Assembly (NCBI GenBank): GCA_003586115.2
Contig: QVOM02000103.1
Coordinates: 6,451,373 to 6,515,372, forward strand
Direction: 5' to 3'
Length of the DNA stretch: 64,000 nucleotides
Source: Salvator merianae
Lineage: Eukaryota; Chordata; Lepidosauria; Squamata; Teiidae
Position numbers and translations under genes: made by a program. Every line of letters starts with the position of its first letter. Position 1 is the stretch's first letter. The notes under the pieces were generated by a model. That model saw nothing but the letters and a program-made list of their open reading frames with translations. It was not told where the DNA came from and did no database searches. Positions 33,847 to 45,306 of this stretch are shown here, one piece after another.

Positions 33847-34004
33847 AGGGGTCCAGTAGCACCCTAGAGAATAACAAAGAAAAATAAGTTGGTAACATGA
33901 ACTTTCCTAGACTAAGCCTGCTTCATCTGAAGTAGGCTGAGCCTATGAAAGCTCATGTTACCAACTTCTTCTTTGTTAGTCTCTAAGGTGCTACTAGACT
34001 CCTT
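33847..34004. mobile_element. Palindromic MITE (AGGRGTCCAGTAGCACC type)
   Basis: The left arm ggggtccagtagcacc...taacaaagaa...aagttggtaacatga is mirrored by tcatgttaccaactt...ttctttgttag...ggtgctactagactcc, leaving a centre near 33925. I recall similar sequence as a common reptile repeat. Non-coding. Confidence 0.75.
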
Positions 34005-34055
34005 TGCTATACTGATCCAGTCAGTGTTTCAGGAGAGGTAGAATTGGTGCCTATG

Positions 34056-34258
34056 GTGCTTTGCACATCAGGCTGCACTGTTCCCATTCTGTCCCAGAAC
34101 AAGCAACGCTTCCCACTGGGATGGGTTACTTCTGGAGGGGAATAGAACTTTGTCCCACGTGTACAAAGTGTGATTGGGGGTCAGGGTCTGTTCTTGTCTG
34201 CCCTAGCAGGCATTTATTCTGGAATTTAGTCTGGAATAAAGGCAAATGTGGAAAGGGC
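34056..34258. mobile_element. Family A-related element with perfect 5-bp TSD
   Basis: Begins GTGCTTTGCAC (diverged terminus) and ends GGCAAATGTGGAAAGGGC after ttattctggaa / ctggaataa, as in family A. Flanked by a perfect direct repeat CTATG (34051-34055 and 34259-34263). About 203 bp; the interior differs from the 178-bp type, so this is a variant. The 84-codon frame across it is fortuitous. Confidence 0.72.
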
Positions 34259-34263
34259 CTATG

Positions 34264-36229
34264 TTGTACATCTGAAGCTACAGAATATTTGGTTCCTTCT
34301 TATGCTAACAGGTAAAGCTTAGCATGTAGCAACTATACTATTAATGATCTGCCTCTGTTGTTGGAACTTGAATTTAGAGTTGTCTATGGTCAGAAGCTAT
34401 AGCTGAGCCATATGACCTCAAAGGAAAGCTATTAATGCAACAATGGTCTGGAACAGACATGGAGAATTGGGGGGCTTCTGCAGAAAGATCCAGCCATCTT
34501 TTGTAAAAAAAATAAAAATAAAAAAGACAACATGCCAAGGCATGTCAAACTTTCTGTATTCATTGTTCCCTGAAAGTCAATCTAGGAAGCCCATGAGAGA
34601 GAGAGAAGACAGGGGAGATCATACTCCACTCTATTCTTTAATCCCCTTTCTCCTTCTTCTCTCAAATGATTAAAGAAACTTAGGCTGAAAGAGGATTGGG
34701 GTGGGGCAGCAAAAGGTCAGTGGGGAAGAAAGTGAGAATAGAGTATGGATTGCACAGCCTCACGCCTATCAAAGCCCATCATCAGACTGTGTAATGCAGT
34801 TAATTCCCTCTAGCACACACAGCTCTGAATGTTCAGCACCTGGCCATATTCAAGCTGCCTCTCTCACCCAGTTATGACCTTTCCTGTGTGCTTGGCTCAT
34901 CTGTTAGATGTTAAACTTTGTGGCTCACATGAGGTAATAGGAGCCAGGGCAAAGAAAAGAGTCTTTTCATAGAAGCCTCCTCTCTCTGAACTCACTTCAA
35001 AATGAGATCTGGGCAGCTACCTCACTCTTAACATTTTTTTAAAAAAAATTAAAAACATGTCTCTGTACATGTGCCTTTGGTATCAGCTGATTGGGTGACT
35101 GTGATTAATTATAGTTGTTTTATTATTTATTATTAAAGTATGTTTTACTTGTTAATCTGCAATATATACATCCAATAAATAAATAAAAAATGTGTCTTTG
35201 TGCAGTGACCGTTACTTACTTCTCTTTTTGGTTATCATACCAGAAAGAGGACTACGTATCAAAAACTGCATTACAAGTTATACCTGGTGAAATTACCTCT
35301 TCTATATGATCGTTAAAAGTATAGCGCTGCTGTCTTCTTCACTGTGTGGTAACCCTAAAGGAACTCATCTGCTGATAACAGAACTCCAATCTGTGTTGAC
35401 CTTGTCCTACTAAGGCGTCATCCTGCTGAGTCTTCTGTTAAGTAGCTTGCTCATCTGTTTGACTGTTCATTAACTCCTACTATCTGTTTGCTCACTTACT
35501 GTTCAAATCTCTTCAAAGCATGTGAGTGAGCAAAATGATGGAGTGGAGTAAAGTGGGAAGAAAGCAGCTGAGGCTAAAACCCATCTGGATAATGAGTTAG
35601 TTGTTGCCTCAGAATAGACCTCAGTATCAACACATTTGTGTGCAATTATGCATCTACTATCAAATATTGATCCCAGGTAAGACTTCTGTGAGAATGGTTC
35701 TCCAGACAGTTTTTCAGCTAAGACTTTTCCAACCTTTCAGTTGAGGTAGGGCTATATTCTTATGAAAAGATCATTCCCTTGTATGTGCTGGGAGTAAAGA
35801 TCAGGTGAGTTAAGCTGGAAAGAAAGGGCAAAAAATTGTGAACAGATAATTTTCTTGATATTAACTTGTTTAAAATAAATGCATGTATAGTATTTTGTAA
35901 AACATGAAATAAGAGTTTTATTGGAAGCTATATGTTTAAAAGCCAACATTTAAAACGTACAAGCATTGCCAATGTATTATTTACCCTGTTTTATTCCACA
36001 TGTTATAGAACAATTTTCATGGCACTTTACAACTACAAAAAATAACACATTGTACAAATAAAATATCAGCACAGAAGACACATAACACTGAAGTTTTAGA
36101 ACAGCAGATTAAACAGCTCAAGTTAAAACTTACAATGATTTTGAGATTTTTAATGAGTTTCACCTATTTCTGAAAAGAGAGCAGCATAAGAAGACTCTTA
36201 CCTTGTGTGCCAACTCTTTGCATTAGCAT
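34264..36229. other. Unique DNA, nothing recognised
   Basis: No identifiable repeat or exon. Short A-rich and AT-rich tracts (34505-34525, 35035-35055) only. Confidence 0.4.
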
Positions 36230-36286
36230 GGTTGTTCAAAAATACCCAGATGTTAGCAAACACCTGCCTACACCTGGACATTTTTG
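36230..36286. repeat. Short foldback repeat
   Basis: gttgttcaaaaat...cccag is mirrored by ctgg.catttttgaacagcaac within about 57 bp. A third related piece, atttttgaacaatt, occurs at about 36391. May be a small MITE remnant. Confidence 0.5.
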
Positions 36287-37666
36287 AACAGCAACAATAA
36301 CACAAAGAACCGATGGGCAAGGTAGGAGCCTGGGATTGGAATGATATTACGAGAAAGTCGGTGTAGTGACTGGATTTCCCATAATATTATGGATTTTTGA
36401 ACAATTAATCCAGGATTATATTGGAAATGCCATGAATATGTATGGCATTGCCAGCATAGTCCTCAGAGAATTGAGAGTTATTATCTGAGCCTGGAGACAT
36501 GCTTAATGGTTTAACATAAAGATCAGCTGATAAGGAGGCATCACAGTAAGTGTAGTCGAAAAACTGAGCCTCAGCAGTCTAGAAGATCAGTTTATCTATG
36601 TATAAAGCAAGCGAAAACGGCATTAACCAGGAGTGCAGTATAGAATGCAGCAGTTAGTGATGTCAGAAATAAACACAGTAATTCCCAGATTCCCTTTAAA
36701 TACAAGTCTCTTCTGGATCATTTTGAATTGGATCCTGGGCCATGGTTTGAGCTTCAAGTGCAGCATGCAGAAGAATGACTAAGGAAAGATGGAAGGCTGA
36801 GCTCCTATATTTATGCTGACTCAGTGGCAGTCTGTACACCAATTTCAGGTTTCTGAACCTGAAGAGAATTCTCAGACCTATTCATTGTTAGCTCACCAAG
36901 AAAGCTCTGGTTACTGAGCCACCGTGTTCAACTATGGAACTGCCAGTTTCTCCAACAGTTGTAAACATTTATGCTTTTCAAGATATGAGTTGGTAGTGAG
37001 ATGAGCTTTCATCTGTGTCTCTGCCAAGTCTGACACCTGATACCACTTCTTTTTAATTGCCTTGCTTTCCATCACAGCAGTCCCAATGAATGCAAACCAC
37101 TACTGGTATTCCCCAGGAAAGAAGCCCAAGGTTTTTCCAGACTCTTTAAGTTCTTGAGTGGTCAAAACTAATAGTTCTACAAAACTACTAGAGGTGCAAG
37201 AGGCCAGACCTCCTTTTCATCTGCCAACCTTATTCCCATGCCTATCCAGTTATTCTCTACAACCCAACCACATTGGTTAAAAATGCCCGCTTGGTCCTCA
37301 CTTGACCTGTAAAGTTTCATTCCCTGTTCCAAGAGGTATAGTATCTCTCAACTCTTTCCTTTTCTACTGTTTTGGAAAATGCCAAGGCTGACATATTTTG
37401 TGGATGAATTAGCCACTTTTTTTTTATTTTTTTAAAGATACTGGAATTGATTCTTTTGTGGACTGATATTCTTCAGGTGCAACATGTCCTATATATTCAA
37501 GCGTTTCTTTCAGGAAACCATAAAAATTGTTTTGATGTGTGAAAAAATAAGGATCAGTGTGACTGATAATGAATGAATTGCTACTATCTGTGCTTCCCTT
37601 CCTCTTCTAAAGATATTAGATTAGGTATTATTGCATAAGTAGGACATTCTTCATTTTAGATATCTT

Positions 37667-37699
<33 letters not shown>

Positions 37700-38680
37700 C
37701 CAGTTTCTAGGTATATTTCTATTTCGTATGCTACATAGAGCCCAGCTAAACACAAGTTTTAATGTGCATTAGATCTATTTCAGCAGTGGAGAAATCACAT
37801 TAAAATATGAGATCACATTTCCAGTGTGGGGTATTTTCTGTGGAATCTGTGCTGTCTGTAGATTGTAGGTTTTTTTTTCCCCATAGGTAAAGCATGTTGC
37901 TTCTCTCAAAGTTCATTTATTTTTAGATGTTTCCATATCTCTTATGCATAAAGGCTGCACAAGGACATTCCATGGGAGGGTGAAAGAGTTTCCCCCCCTT
38001 TCTTCTTCTAAATGGCATGGCCAGTTGTTTCTCAAGGAACAGCCTCTTTGTTGCTTTCTTTGTTTTTCAAATCATACAGAGTTACACTGAAGCCTGAATA
38101 CTTTAAATTTTAAAATTTCTGTTATGCTGTCTGCCTTCAATGGGAAGGAATATTTTTGTTAGGGTACCAGAGTTCACTGAAATAGGCAACTGAGGTGGAA
38201 CCATTCCTTACTCTTTTTTCTCTTGCTGGAGCGCTACACAGTGTAAACCAGCAGAGAATGTTGGGAGAGCAATATGTTGTACAGACCAAATCAAACATTG
38301 GCAGAGAGTAGTTTCAAATGAGAACTGATGGGGACAGAGGTGTTTCGATCAGCTGTGCATAATCTGTGCATTAGATTATGGAAGGTTGCTTTGGTGTGAT
38401 GAATAGGAAAGCACACTGGTTGTGCATTTTTTAGTTGCTGTATGCCTATTCCTAATGTGAAGGAGAAGCTGTTTCCACTGTAATATAGAGCTAAGTGGAT
38501 GGTTTGTGTGTAGCTAGACTCCTAAATATAGAATAGGCTTACATATATGGTCTCTGTGGTTCCCTTGAACTCTATACATGAAATTCTTCATCAAAAGATA
38601 AAATTATCTAAAAAATGGTAACTATTCACGTTAACTTTGCATCTTACAATTATTTAGGGGAAATATTTTGAAACTTTGAT
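36287..38680. other. Unique DNA with a TA microsatellite
   Basis: The only clear feature is a (TA)n tract at about 37675-37699. No exon, repeat end or LINE motif seen in the rest. Confidence 0.4.
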
Positions 38681-38689
38681 CAAAAGAAT

Positions 38690-39072
38690 GGACAAAAAAA
38701 AGTATTAATAGCATCAAAAGCACTAACTGCACTGGGCTGGAAAGATAAACAAAAAAATAGACTCAAGATAATTGGTATACATATCTTTGGGAATATTTAA
38801 TATTCGATGTTATTAAAGAGAAGAAACAAAAAGTGTGGAGTTGTACCAAAAATCTGGGAAAAATTCTTGCAATATTTAAAGGAATATGATACCCAAGGTT
38901 GGAAAACGTCAGTGATAGTTGATTTGTAAAGGGTAATTGAAATGTAAAATGAAGAATGTAAATAAATCCACTGTGTCAGCAGGGAGAGGATAGTACTGGA
39001 GAGGGAAGAAGGGAAGGATGAGGAGAAGATATCTTATATAAATGTATAAACCGTCTATTAAAAAAATAAGAA
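38690..39072 (+). mobile_element. Probable L1 3' end
   Basis: Short frames read A-L-T-A-L-G-W-K and I-W-E-K-F-L-Q-Y-L-K, resembling the C-terminal end of reptile L1 ORF2. A purine-rich block (gggagaggatagtactggagagggaagaaggg) and an A-rich end near 39058-39068 follow, consistent with an L1 3' UTR and tail. Heavily decayed, so only a probable call. Confidence 0.45.
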
Positions 39073-40010
39073 CGATAATTATCCATTGGTTTTGCTTTTT
39101 TATTTTGTGATTTTTACTACAGCAGTGTGAACAGACTGGGGGGCTGTTATTTGTTGTACAAATAACACTAAAAATTAGGGCCTTGTCACAGAGCTTTCAT
39201 AAAATATGTATATATATGGCAAGAATAATGGGAGCATTAGAATAGAGTTATCAAAGAATAGCAAGCATTCAGACAGTGGTAGTCGTTTAAGAAGCAGTGA
39301 ACTTGATATATCAGCTGCCTATTACAAATGTTTTTTATAGCTTCTGCAGCAGAGCGAAGCTGTAAAGCAGAAGCTTGCTGAAGAATAGCAAAGTGGATGT
39401 TTAAAGAGACTGTCTCTCATTACAAATTGCAGTTGGCAATGCTGTTCATTGTCATTCTTAACTGCAGCTATTATTAGTATTGCTGTAGCAAAGCCTCACA
39501 AGCCCTGTGCAAACATTCAAACATGGAGCAATTGACCAAGGGAGGAAGCTTATCCCTGTGTGCACATAAGCCTTTCTGTTTGCAGACAAGCACTCCTAGG
39601 CTTTGAACATAAATCCTGACCATTCTAGTGCATTAAGTTGTACAGGCAGAAGCTCTCTGCAAACTGGACCTCAAGCATATGGCACTGCAGCCAAGATCTG
39701 AACGAGTATCTCATTGCATGTTTTTCTTTATGCATTTCTTGCACAGCTGTACTGGTCATAATCACATCAGTTGATACATTTTATTATGGTCAAGAACCCA
39801 CATAAAAAGGTAACAACAACAACAACAATATTTTCTACATGACTAATAATACAACCAAGAGTACATATTATGGATAAAAATGTTAATCTTTCTGAGAGGG
39901 ACATCTCTAAAATCAAGCTCAGTTAAAATTTGGTCATATATAAAATTGTTAATTATATAGCAGTCACCTTAGTTATAGGTATCAGTGTAGAGTTCTTTCT
40001 AGATACAATG
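39073..40010. other. Unique DNA, candidate conserved non-coding block
   Basis: The interval 39230-39560 is free of repeats, with dense short motifs (attgcagttggcaatgctg, cattgtcattcttaactgcag) of the sort seen in conserved enhancers. This is an impression, not an alignment. A short (AAC)n tract lies at 39809-39827. Confidence 0.3.
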
Positions 40011-40188
40011 GCCCTTTCTGCACTGGGCCTTATTCAGGATTATATCTCAGAATAGGGACCTGCCATCTGCATGCTAGTGCAGACTAAGGTAGAGCCTGGG
40101 CAAGACCTTTTATAGTTTGCACTAGCATGTGGATGGCAGGTCCCTATTCCAGAATAAAATCTGCAAAAACGCCAAGTGCAGAAAGGGC
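40011..40188. mobile_element. Family A foldback element, copy 3
   Basis: 178 bp, the same length as copies at 28.1 and 56.2 kb. Starts GCCCTTTCTGCACTGGGC and ends GCCAAGTGCAGAAAGGGC. The left flank CAATG fits C-NNN-G but the right flank (CTTTC) does not match it. Both arms carry the acctgccatctgcatgctag / ctagcatgtggatggcaggt pair. Confidence 0.8.
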
Positions 40189-40614
40189 CTTTCTTTAAAA
40201 TGTCAGCACTTCTACAATACTCTTGATAAGGGCTGCAAATGATTGGATCAATATGCTACATAGTGTCAGTTTCCTGGCATGTGAACTTTAATTTATAAAG
40301 ACAAAGCTTGTTTGGATAACAGTTAGCGTTTTCTAGTAACATTAGCAAGATGAATGAAGCCCCTCATCCTGAATCACAAAGCACCTAGAATTAAAGGAAA
40401 ATAGTTCTGCCTATATGCATTTAGAACATGCAAAAATTAAAAATGGATGGGCAAAATGTACAATAGTAAATATAGACAGTGACTTAATGAAACTCCGCTA
40501 TTGGTATTACTGTGTTGAAAGTTAAAAGAAATACAACAAAAAAAGGAAGAGACATCTGAATAGTGCATCCTTAGAACAAATCCAATCTCTAGGAGGGGCA
40601 CAGAAGAGACAAGA

Positions 40615-40827
40615 GCTATGATCAGATGCAACAAAGAAAAGCATCTCTGAGGTGGCTCAAAGACAGTTTCGAGGTGGGATTGTTCACATACCAATCTGCC
40701 CCTCCCTTTTCTCATGAACATTCTATGCTAGAAAAGGTGGATTAGAGAAGACTTGGGAACACGAGTGCTACGCGCTGTTTCTATGAGGCACCTCCAAGTC
40801 ACCCCTTTAGTTATGTCTGACCACAGT
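40615..40827. mobile_element. Family E MITE, copy 3
   Basis: Begins GCTATGATCAGATGCA and ends TTATGTCTGACCACAG. The interior cctcccttttctcatgaacattctatgctagaaaaggtggattag is nearly shared with the 60.6-kb copy. The minus-strand 94-codon frame that overlaps it is not a gene. Confidence 0.65.
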
Positions 40828-40966
40828 GTAAGAAATAGGCACCTTGTTAAGCAGACAGACACAGGTTTCTGATATCATGGGTTGGGATTTGGGGATAGTA
40901 GTGAAACTAAACAGAAGATGGAATTGGCAGTGTCACAGTTGTTGTCTGAAGCCTCACAAAACATAG

Positions 40967-41068
40967 GCCCTTTCTGCACTGGGCCTTATTCCAGATTACA
41001 TCCTGAAATAGGGACCTGCCATCTGTATGCTAGGGTAAACTACGGCACAGGCCCAGGGCAGAAAGGGC
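40967..41068. mobile_element. Family A element, copy 4, internally deleted, perfect TSD
   Basis: Starts GCCCTTTCTGCACTGGGC and ends CAGAAAGGGC, flanked by a perfect direct repeat CATAG (40962-40966 and 41069-41073). The left arm is complete; most of the right arm is missing, leaving 102 bp. Confidence 0.82.
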
Positions 41069-41073
41069 CATAG

Positions 41074-41906
41074 TTGCAGAGTTAATATGTGTTTCTTACC
41101 ATCAGAGCAGCAGCCTGAAGTGGCCAAGCAGTGTGCAGGCATTGTCAATAAAAGTCAGATGGGTCTCACCCCAAATACTGGAATGCCTGGGCAAGGGACA
41201 CAAGATGTGGCAAGACGACTTTATATTTTACTTGGTTATCAGAGCTTTGTGTGAAACACAGCACCTGTATGATCTTAGGACTGTAGTGAAACCATCACAC
41301 TTGGAAGTAGGCCTGTAGCCAGCTCCATATATATGGAGGGGGGGGCATCACAAATTTGGGGCTGAATGAGTAATATGTCACATTTCTTCTGTAACAATTC
41401 TACATTAGTACAAGAAGACAAGCTTTTTGAGGGGGACCAAAAAAAATTGGGGGTGCTGCTCCCTCTGTCCCTCCCCCCAGCTATGGGCCTGCTTGAAAGC
41501 CCTGGATTCCTAATGGCTACATTATAGTCAGCCAATTTTGTTAATAAAAAAAAATTAAAAGTTTTATTATTTCAAAAGATGGTACATGTCTGAGCTCTTT
41601 ATCAACATATTCTAAGTTCTTCTGGGTGACACTGTTAAGAGATAAATGAACAGGATCCTGACACAAGATTAATTTGTCGGGTCACAGAATATCATGGGGA
41701 ATCAAAACTAAAAGTAAGAGGTTATGGAAATTTCTTCATTTAGGTGTACTAGTGGCAGCGGTAGCCTATCCTCACTTTTCAGTGAGATGGAGTAGTTGCT
41801 GGGTGTGTAAAGTGCCCACAGATGGGGATATGTAACAAAAGTGACGGATGTCTAGAAAGGGAAAAGCATTATTTTTAAAAATAAATAAATAAAATGTTAT
41901 AATTTT
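41074..41906. other. Unique DNA, nothing recognised
   Basis: No repeat terminus identified. The 86-codon minus frame at 41275-41535 has no recognisable domain. Confidence 0.35.
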
Positions 41907-42126
41907 TAGGAACATAAGAAGTAGATGAGGCCACAGCCCATCTAGTTCAACATCCTGTTTAGCACAGTGCTCCCCCCAATTACTTCTAGACATTCTCCTC
42001 CAGCAGAAGACAAACCTTCACCTGCTCTCAACTCACCACAAAATGGCCTTAGAGACATACTGCCTGCCTCTCCAAACTGGGAGGTTGTATCTAGGCATCC
42101 ATTCCAGTAGCCATTGACTATGTTTT
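41907..42126 (-). mobile_element. CR1-type LINE 3' tail, minus strand
   Basis: The reverse complement matches the last ~220 bp of the CR1 copies at 17.6 and 58.7 kb: gtcaatggctactggaatgg, cagtatgtctctaag, caggtgaaggttt, then the gatgggctgtggcc end and a cttatgttcc tail. Strongly 5'-truncated. Confidence 0.82.
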
Positions 42127-43112
42127 AATTTAAACTTACTCTGCGGAAGGTACCCTGTAATAAATCTTCTTGTAGAAAAAGGAAGCTAATTTGCCTATAA
42201 TTTGTTTATTCAGGCTTTTGGATTCAAGGGAGTTGGGCTATTACTTAAATGATTGCTGGTTGTTGTACTATATTATTTTACTACTATTATATACATATAT
42301 AATAATATACATTATTGTTTATCTTTTCATTGTTTCTGAATCTGCTGGGGTGTCTCCCAAATTTGGAGTCCCTGGCCTGCTTTCTGAGATCCTGAATTTG
42401 ATTGTGTGTGTGTGTGACCTTCGGAAAGGAATAGTCTTGTAGCATCGATTTTTGTGTTAATATAAGCCTGGGAGGGCTGTGCAGGAATCATTTTAGGCAG
42501 AATGATGTGCAGAAAGCACTTTCAGGTATTGATGGCCCCACCGTTTTCCCTGTCTCTTCAAAGTTAGTTTTATTTGTTTCCATTCAGTTTCTGAATTTCA
42601 AATGTTGAAGGATATATTATTTTAAACAGTGGGTTTTTAAAAAATTTACACTGTTGCCAGTTGCCTCAGCTCCTGTGGGAGGAAGTATATAAGCGTAAAT
42701 AACAGTAGAGCAAAATGTTTTTTTCAGTTCCTCAAGAAGTTGTACAAACTCTAGCACAAATAGAAAGCATGGAAATTGCCTTAGAATATATCCCATTGTG
42801 GCTCTGTGTGAGCAAATCACTGCTAAAAGCAATTTTCATAGGGATGGTGATTCTTAGGGAGCAATCTAATGTCTTATTGTAACATACTGAAAGGTGACAT
42901 ACATGAGTAAAGAAATAAAATCATATCTGCAAAATTTGATGTAAATAAACTCATGTCTATAGGTATGTATTTCTGTATTGCTTCTAAATTCCCAGTTTCT
43001 TTTTTTCTGTATGTTTGTTAATAATAAACCTAATGAAAAAAGCCAAAACAAAAAGCATTTTAAAGAATGCTACAAGTAACTGCTTTTTTCTGGTTAACTA
43101 TAACTAACAAAG
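42127..43112. other. Unique AT-rich DNA
   Basis: TA-rich near 42280-42320 and a short (GT) run near 42401-42414; nothing else recognised. Confidence 0.4.
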
Positions 43113-43318
43113 GGAGTGACTACAGCACAGTGGTAATGCAAGCAGCTTGGAAAGCAGAGGATTGTACTCCATTCTCTTCCCAGAAGTAGGCAATAGTAAG
43201 CAACTTCTGTATCTCTGCCAAGAAAACTGCATAGAGTTGCTCATGGAGCAACATCCATGCTGTTAACCAGGAGTCAGCCATAACGTGATCGTACCCAGCA
43301 AAAATAACTAATGAAATA
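43113..43318 (+). mobile_element. tRNA-derived SINE
   Basis: The head gactacagcacagtggtaatg...agcagcttggaaagcagagg has the look of a tRNA-like RNA polymerase III promoter (A box agcacagtggt; B box degraded at about 43165). The body (gccaagaaaactgcat, then ccaggagtcagccataacg) follows a SINE pattern I recall from squamates. The tail is A-rich (aaaaataactaatgaaa). No intact tRNA cloverleaf is expected. Confidence 0.5.
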
Positions 43319-44312
43319 CCAATGTATGCAAATAGAAGACAACAATGCATTACATTATTATAACAAGACTTATGCAGAAAAAAATTATGACAAATCATGC
43401 TGTTTTTGATTTTTTAAAATAACTTTCATGTGCATGAAACAAAAACTTACTATATTCTGTCAAATATAAATCCTGGCCTAGTATTATAAAAGATGCTGGT
43501 ATAATTGATTTAAATATATATATAACTAATGGATTTTTCTGGATCAAAGCAATGGCCTGTTTAATGTTCTCATATTGCATCTTCTCATGCTGGTCAACCA
43601 GATGCCTATAAGCAATACATAACTGCATTCTTCCCATCCAGGTTCCTTATTCAGAGGTACACTCTCAGTAGTGGCCATAGTACTTTTTCTTCCAAGCCCT
43701 TGATCATTTTACAGTGAAATTCTAACTTTATTTACTCAAAATTAACTTCCAGTTATACTCAACAGTGCTTCTTTCCAGGAAATACAGATTATGGTTGCAT
43801 TATTAACTGTTCCTTTCTGACCATTTATTTGAAATGACACATATAAGGGTATTTGCACCATAACTTTACTGATAGCTTCATTTATATTTTGGTGGTGGTT
43901 TCTTATCCCTACTGGACTAAAATGTTGATGACTCTCTGTTCTTTCATTCTGCAGTTGCATATTTTTCAGACATTGCCAGGAATCACCCCCCTGCCAAATA
44001 AGCAAAAACTGCAAAAATCAGCTTATTACTATAGTTCACTCTCCTTGGGAGGTGGAAAATCAGTTCTCAATGACTTCAGTAGGGGTGTTTTTCAATTCCA
44101 GACTTTCTGCTTGTTTTAATGATTTTTTTAAATGAATTTGTGTGAGCTAGGTGTGTTCAATTTTGCATCCTAGGTACATCCAAATGTCAAGCACCTAATT
44201 AGCTTGATGGACAATTAACAGAGTGGAAAAGGTTAGCCTTCTCCAGACAACCTGACACTGAAATTAAGAACAGAAAAAAACAGTAAAATTTATGTTTGCC
44301 CTTCAGACAAGG
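43319..44312. other. Unique DNA, nothing recognised
   Basis: Overlapping sense and antisense open frames of 80-90 codons at 43.4-44.1 kb have no recognisable domain and are treated as chance. Confidence 0.4.
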
Positions 44313-44815
44313 TCCCTTTCCGTACTTGGCATTAAACCAGAACATATTTCAGTCTAAGGCACTGCAGTCTGCACACTGTGGACCAGCAGAAGCCCCACCC
44401 ACCACTAGTATGTTTCGTTTTCACAGGACGAAGCTACAAACCAAAATAGGGCACCAAACCACTAGACCAGTGGCAGTAAGGCCACTAAGGGTGTGTGGAA
44501 AGCATGCCCTGTAGTCCAGAATACAATGAGGGACCCTTTTCAGTGGTGCATAAGGAGGTGCTGCCAGAAATGACATTGGAAGTCAACTGATAAGAAATGC
44601 TGAAGACCAAAAACTTTTATTCCCTGCCTTTGTGGGCTGGTTCCAGGCTTTGGGCATAAACTTGGCCTTTGGGTCTGGGACAGGACAGGCTGTCTGGATT
44701 GCAGACACCCACTCCTGCTCCACTGGCAACCCATCCCAGGGTTGGATGGGTTGCCTATCCTGGGCCAGGGCATCCAACCTTGGCCTGAGATAACTTAGTC
44801 TAGTGCAGAAATGGC
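44313..44815. mobile_element. Family D element, 503 bp, perfect 5-bp TSD
   Basis: Starts TCCCTTTCCGTACTTGGC and ends TAGTGCAGAAATGGC, the termini of family A with a few substitutions. Flanked by a perfect direct repeat CAAGG (44308-44312 and 44816-44820). The interior is GC-richer and unlike family A, with its own local palindrome (ggcaacccatcccagg / ttggatgggttgcc, 44727-44755). The 64-77 codon frames within are on both strands and not conserved elsewhere in the window. Confidence 0.78.
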
Positions 44816-45188
44816 CAAGGATTCATTTTTCGTTTAAGCGTCAAAGTTAGAAATTCCTTTGTGAGCAATTTATTAAATGTATTTTATTGGATGTTAACAA
44901 ACGGAAAAAGTGTATTGTGGCTGAGATGGTTTGCAGGGAGTTATCTTGTGCCATACAACCCTAAAAATCAATTAAGAAACTGGAATACAAATCTTCCCAA
45001 GACCAATTTTAATGAATATTAACAAACTCCTTTTGAAAGGACATTTTTCAAACCCCAATTAGAAAGTCTGTACTATTTTTTATATATAATTATAAAAGTA
45101 AAGAGCATTATAATGCTAGAATATGAACTGCTTCATCCCCTCCATTTAAACTGTATGATCCTTCAGATGTTTTTGACTACAATCTAGG

Positions 45189-45301
45189 GCCCTCTCTGCA
45201 CTGGGCTTTATTCTGGGATATACCTGGAGCCTGCCATAGCATGTGAACAGCAGTCCCTTTTCTGCAATATATCCTGGAATAAGGCCCAGTGTGGAAAGGG
45301 C
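45189..45301. mobile_element. Family A element, copy 5, internally deleted
   Basis: 113 bp, from GCCCTCTCTGCACTGGGC to GCCCAGTGTGGAAAGGGC. Flanks CTAGG (45184-45188) and CCAGG (45302-45306) form a 5-bp duplication with one mismatch. The central parts of both arms are missing. Confidence 0.75.
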
Positions 45302-45306
45302 CCAGG

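Noticed and set aside
43113..43190. Possible tRNA gene
   Set aside because: The A-box-like motif is present, but no cloverleaf can be folded and the body and A-rich tail fit a SINE.
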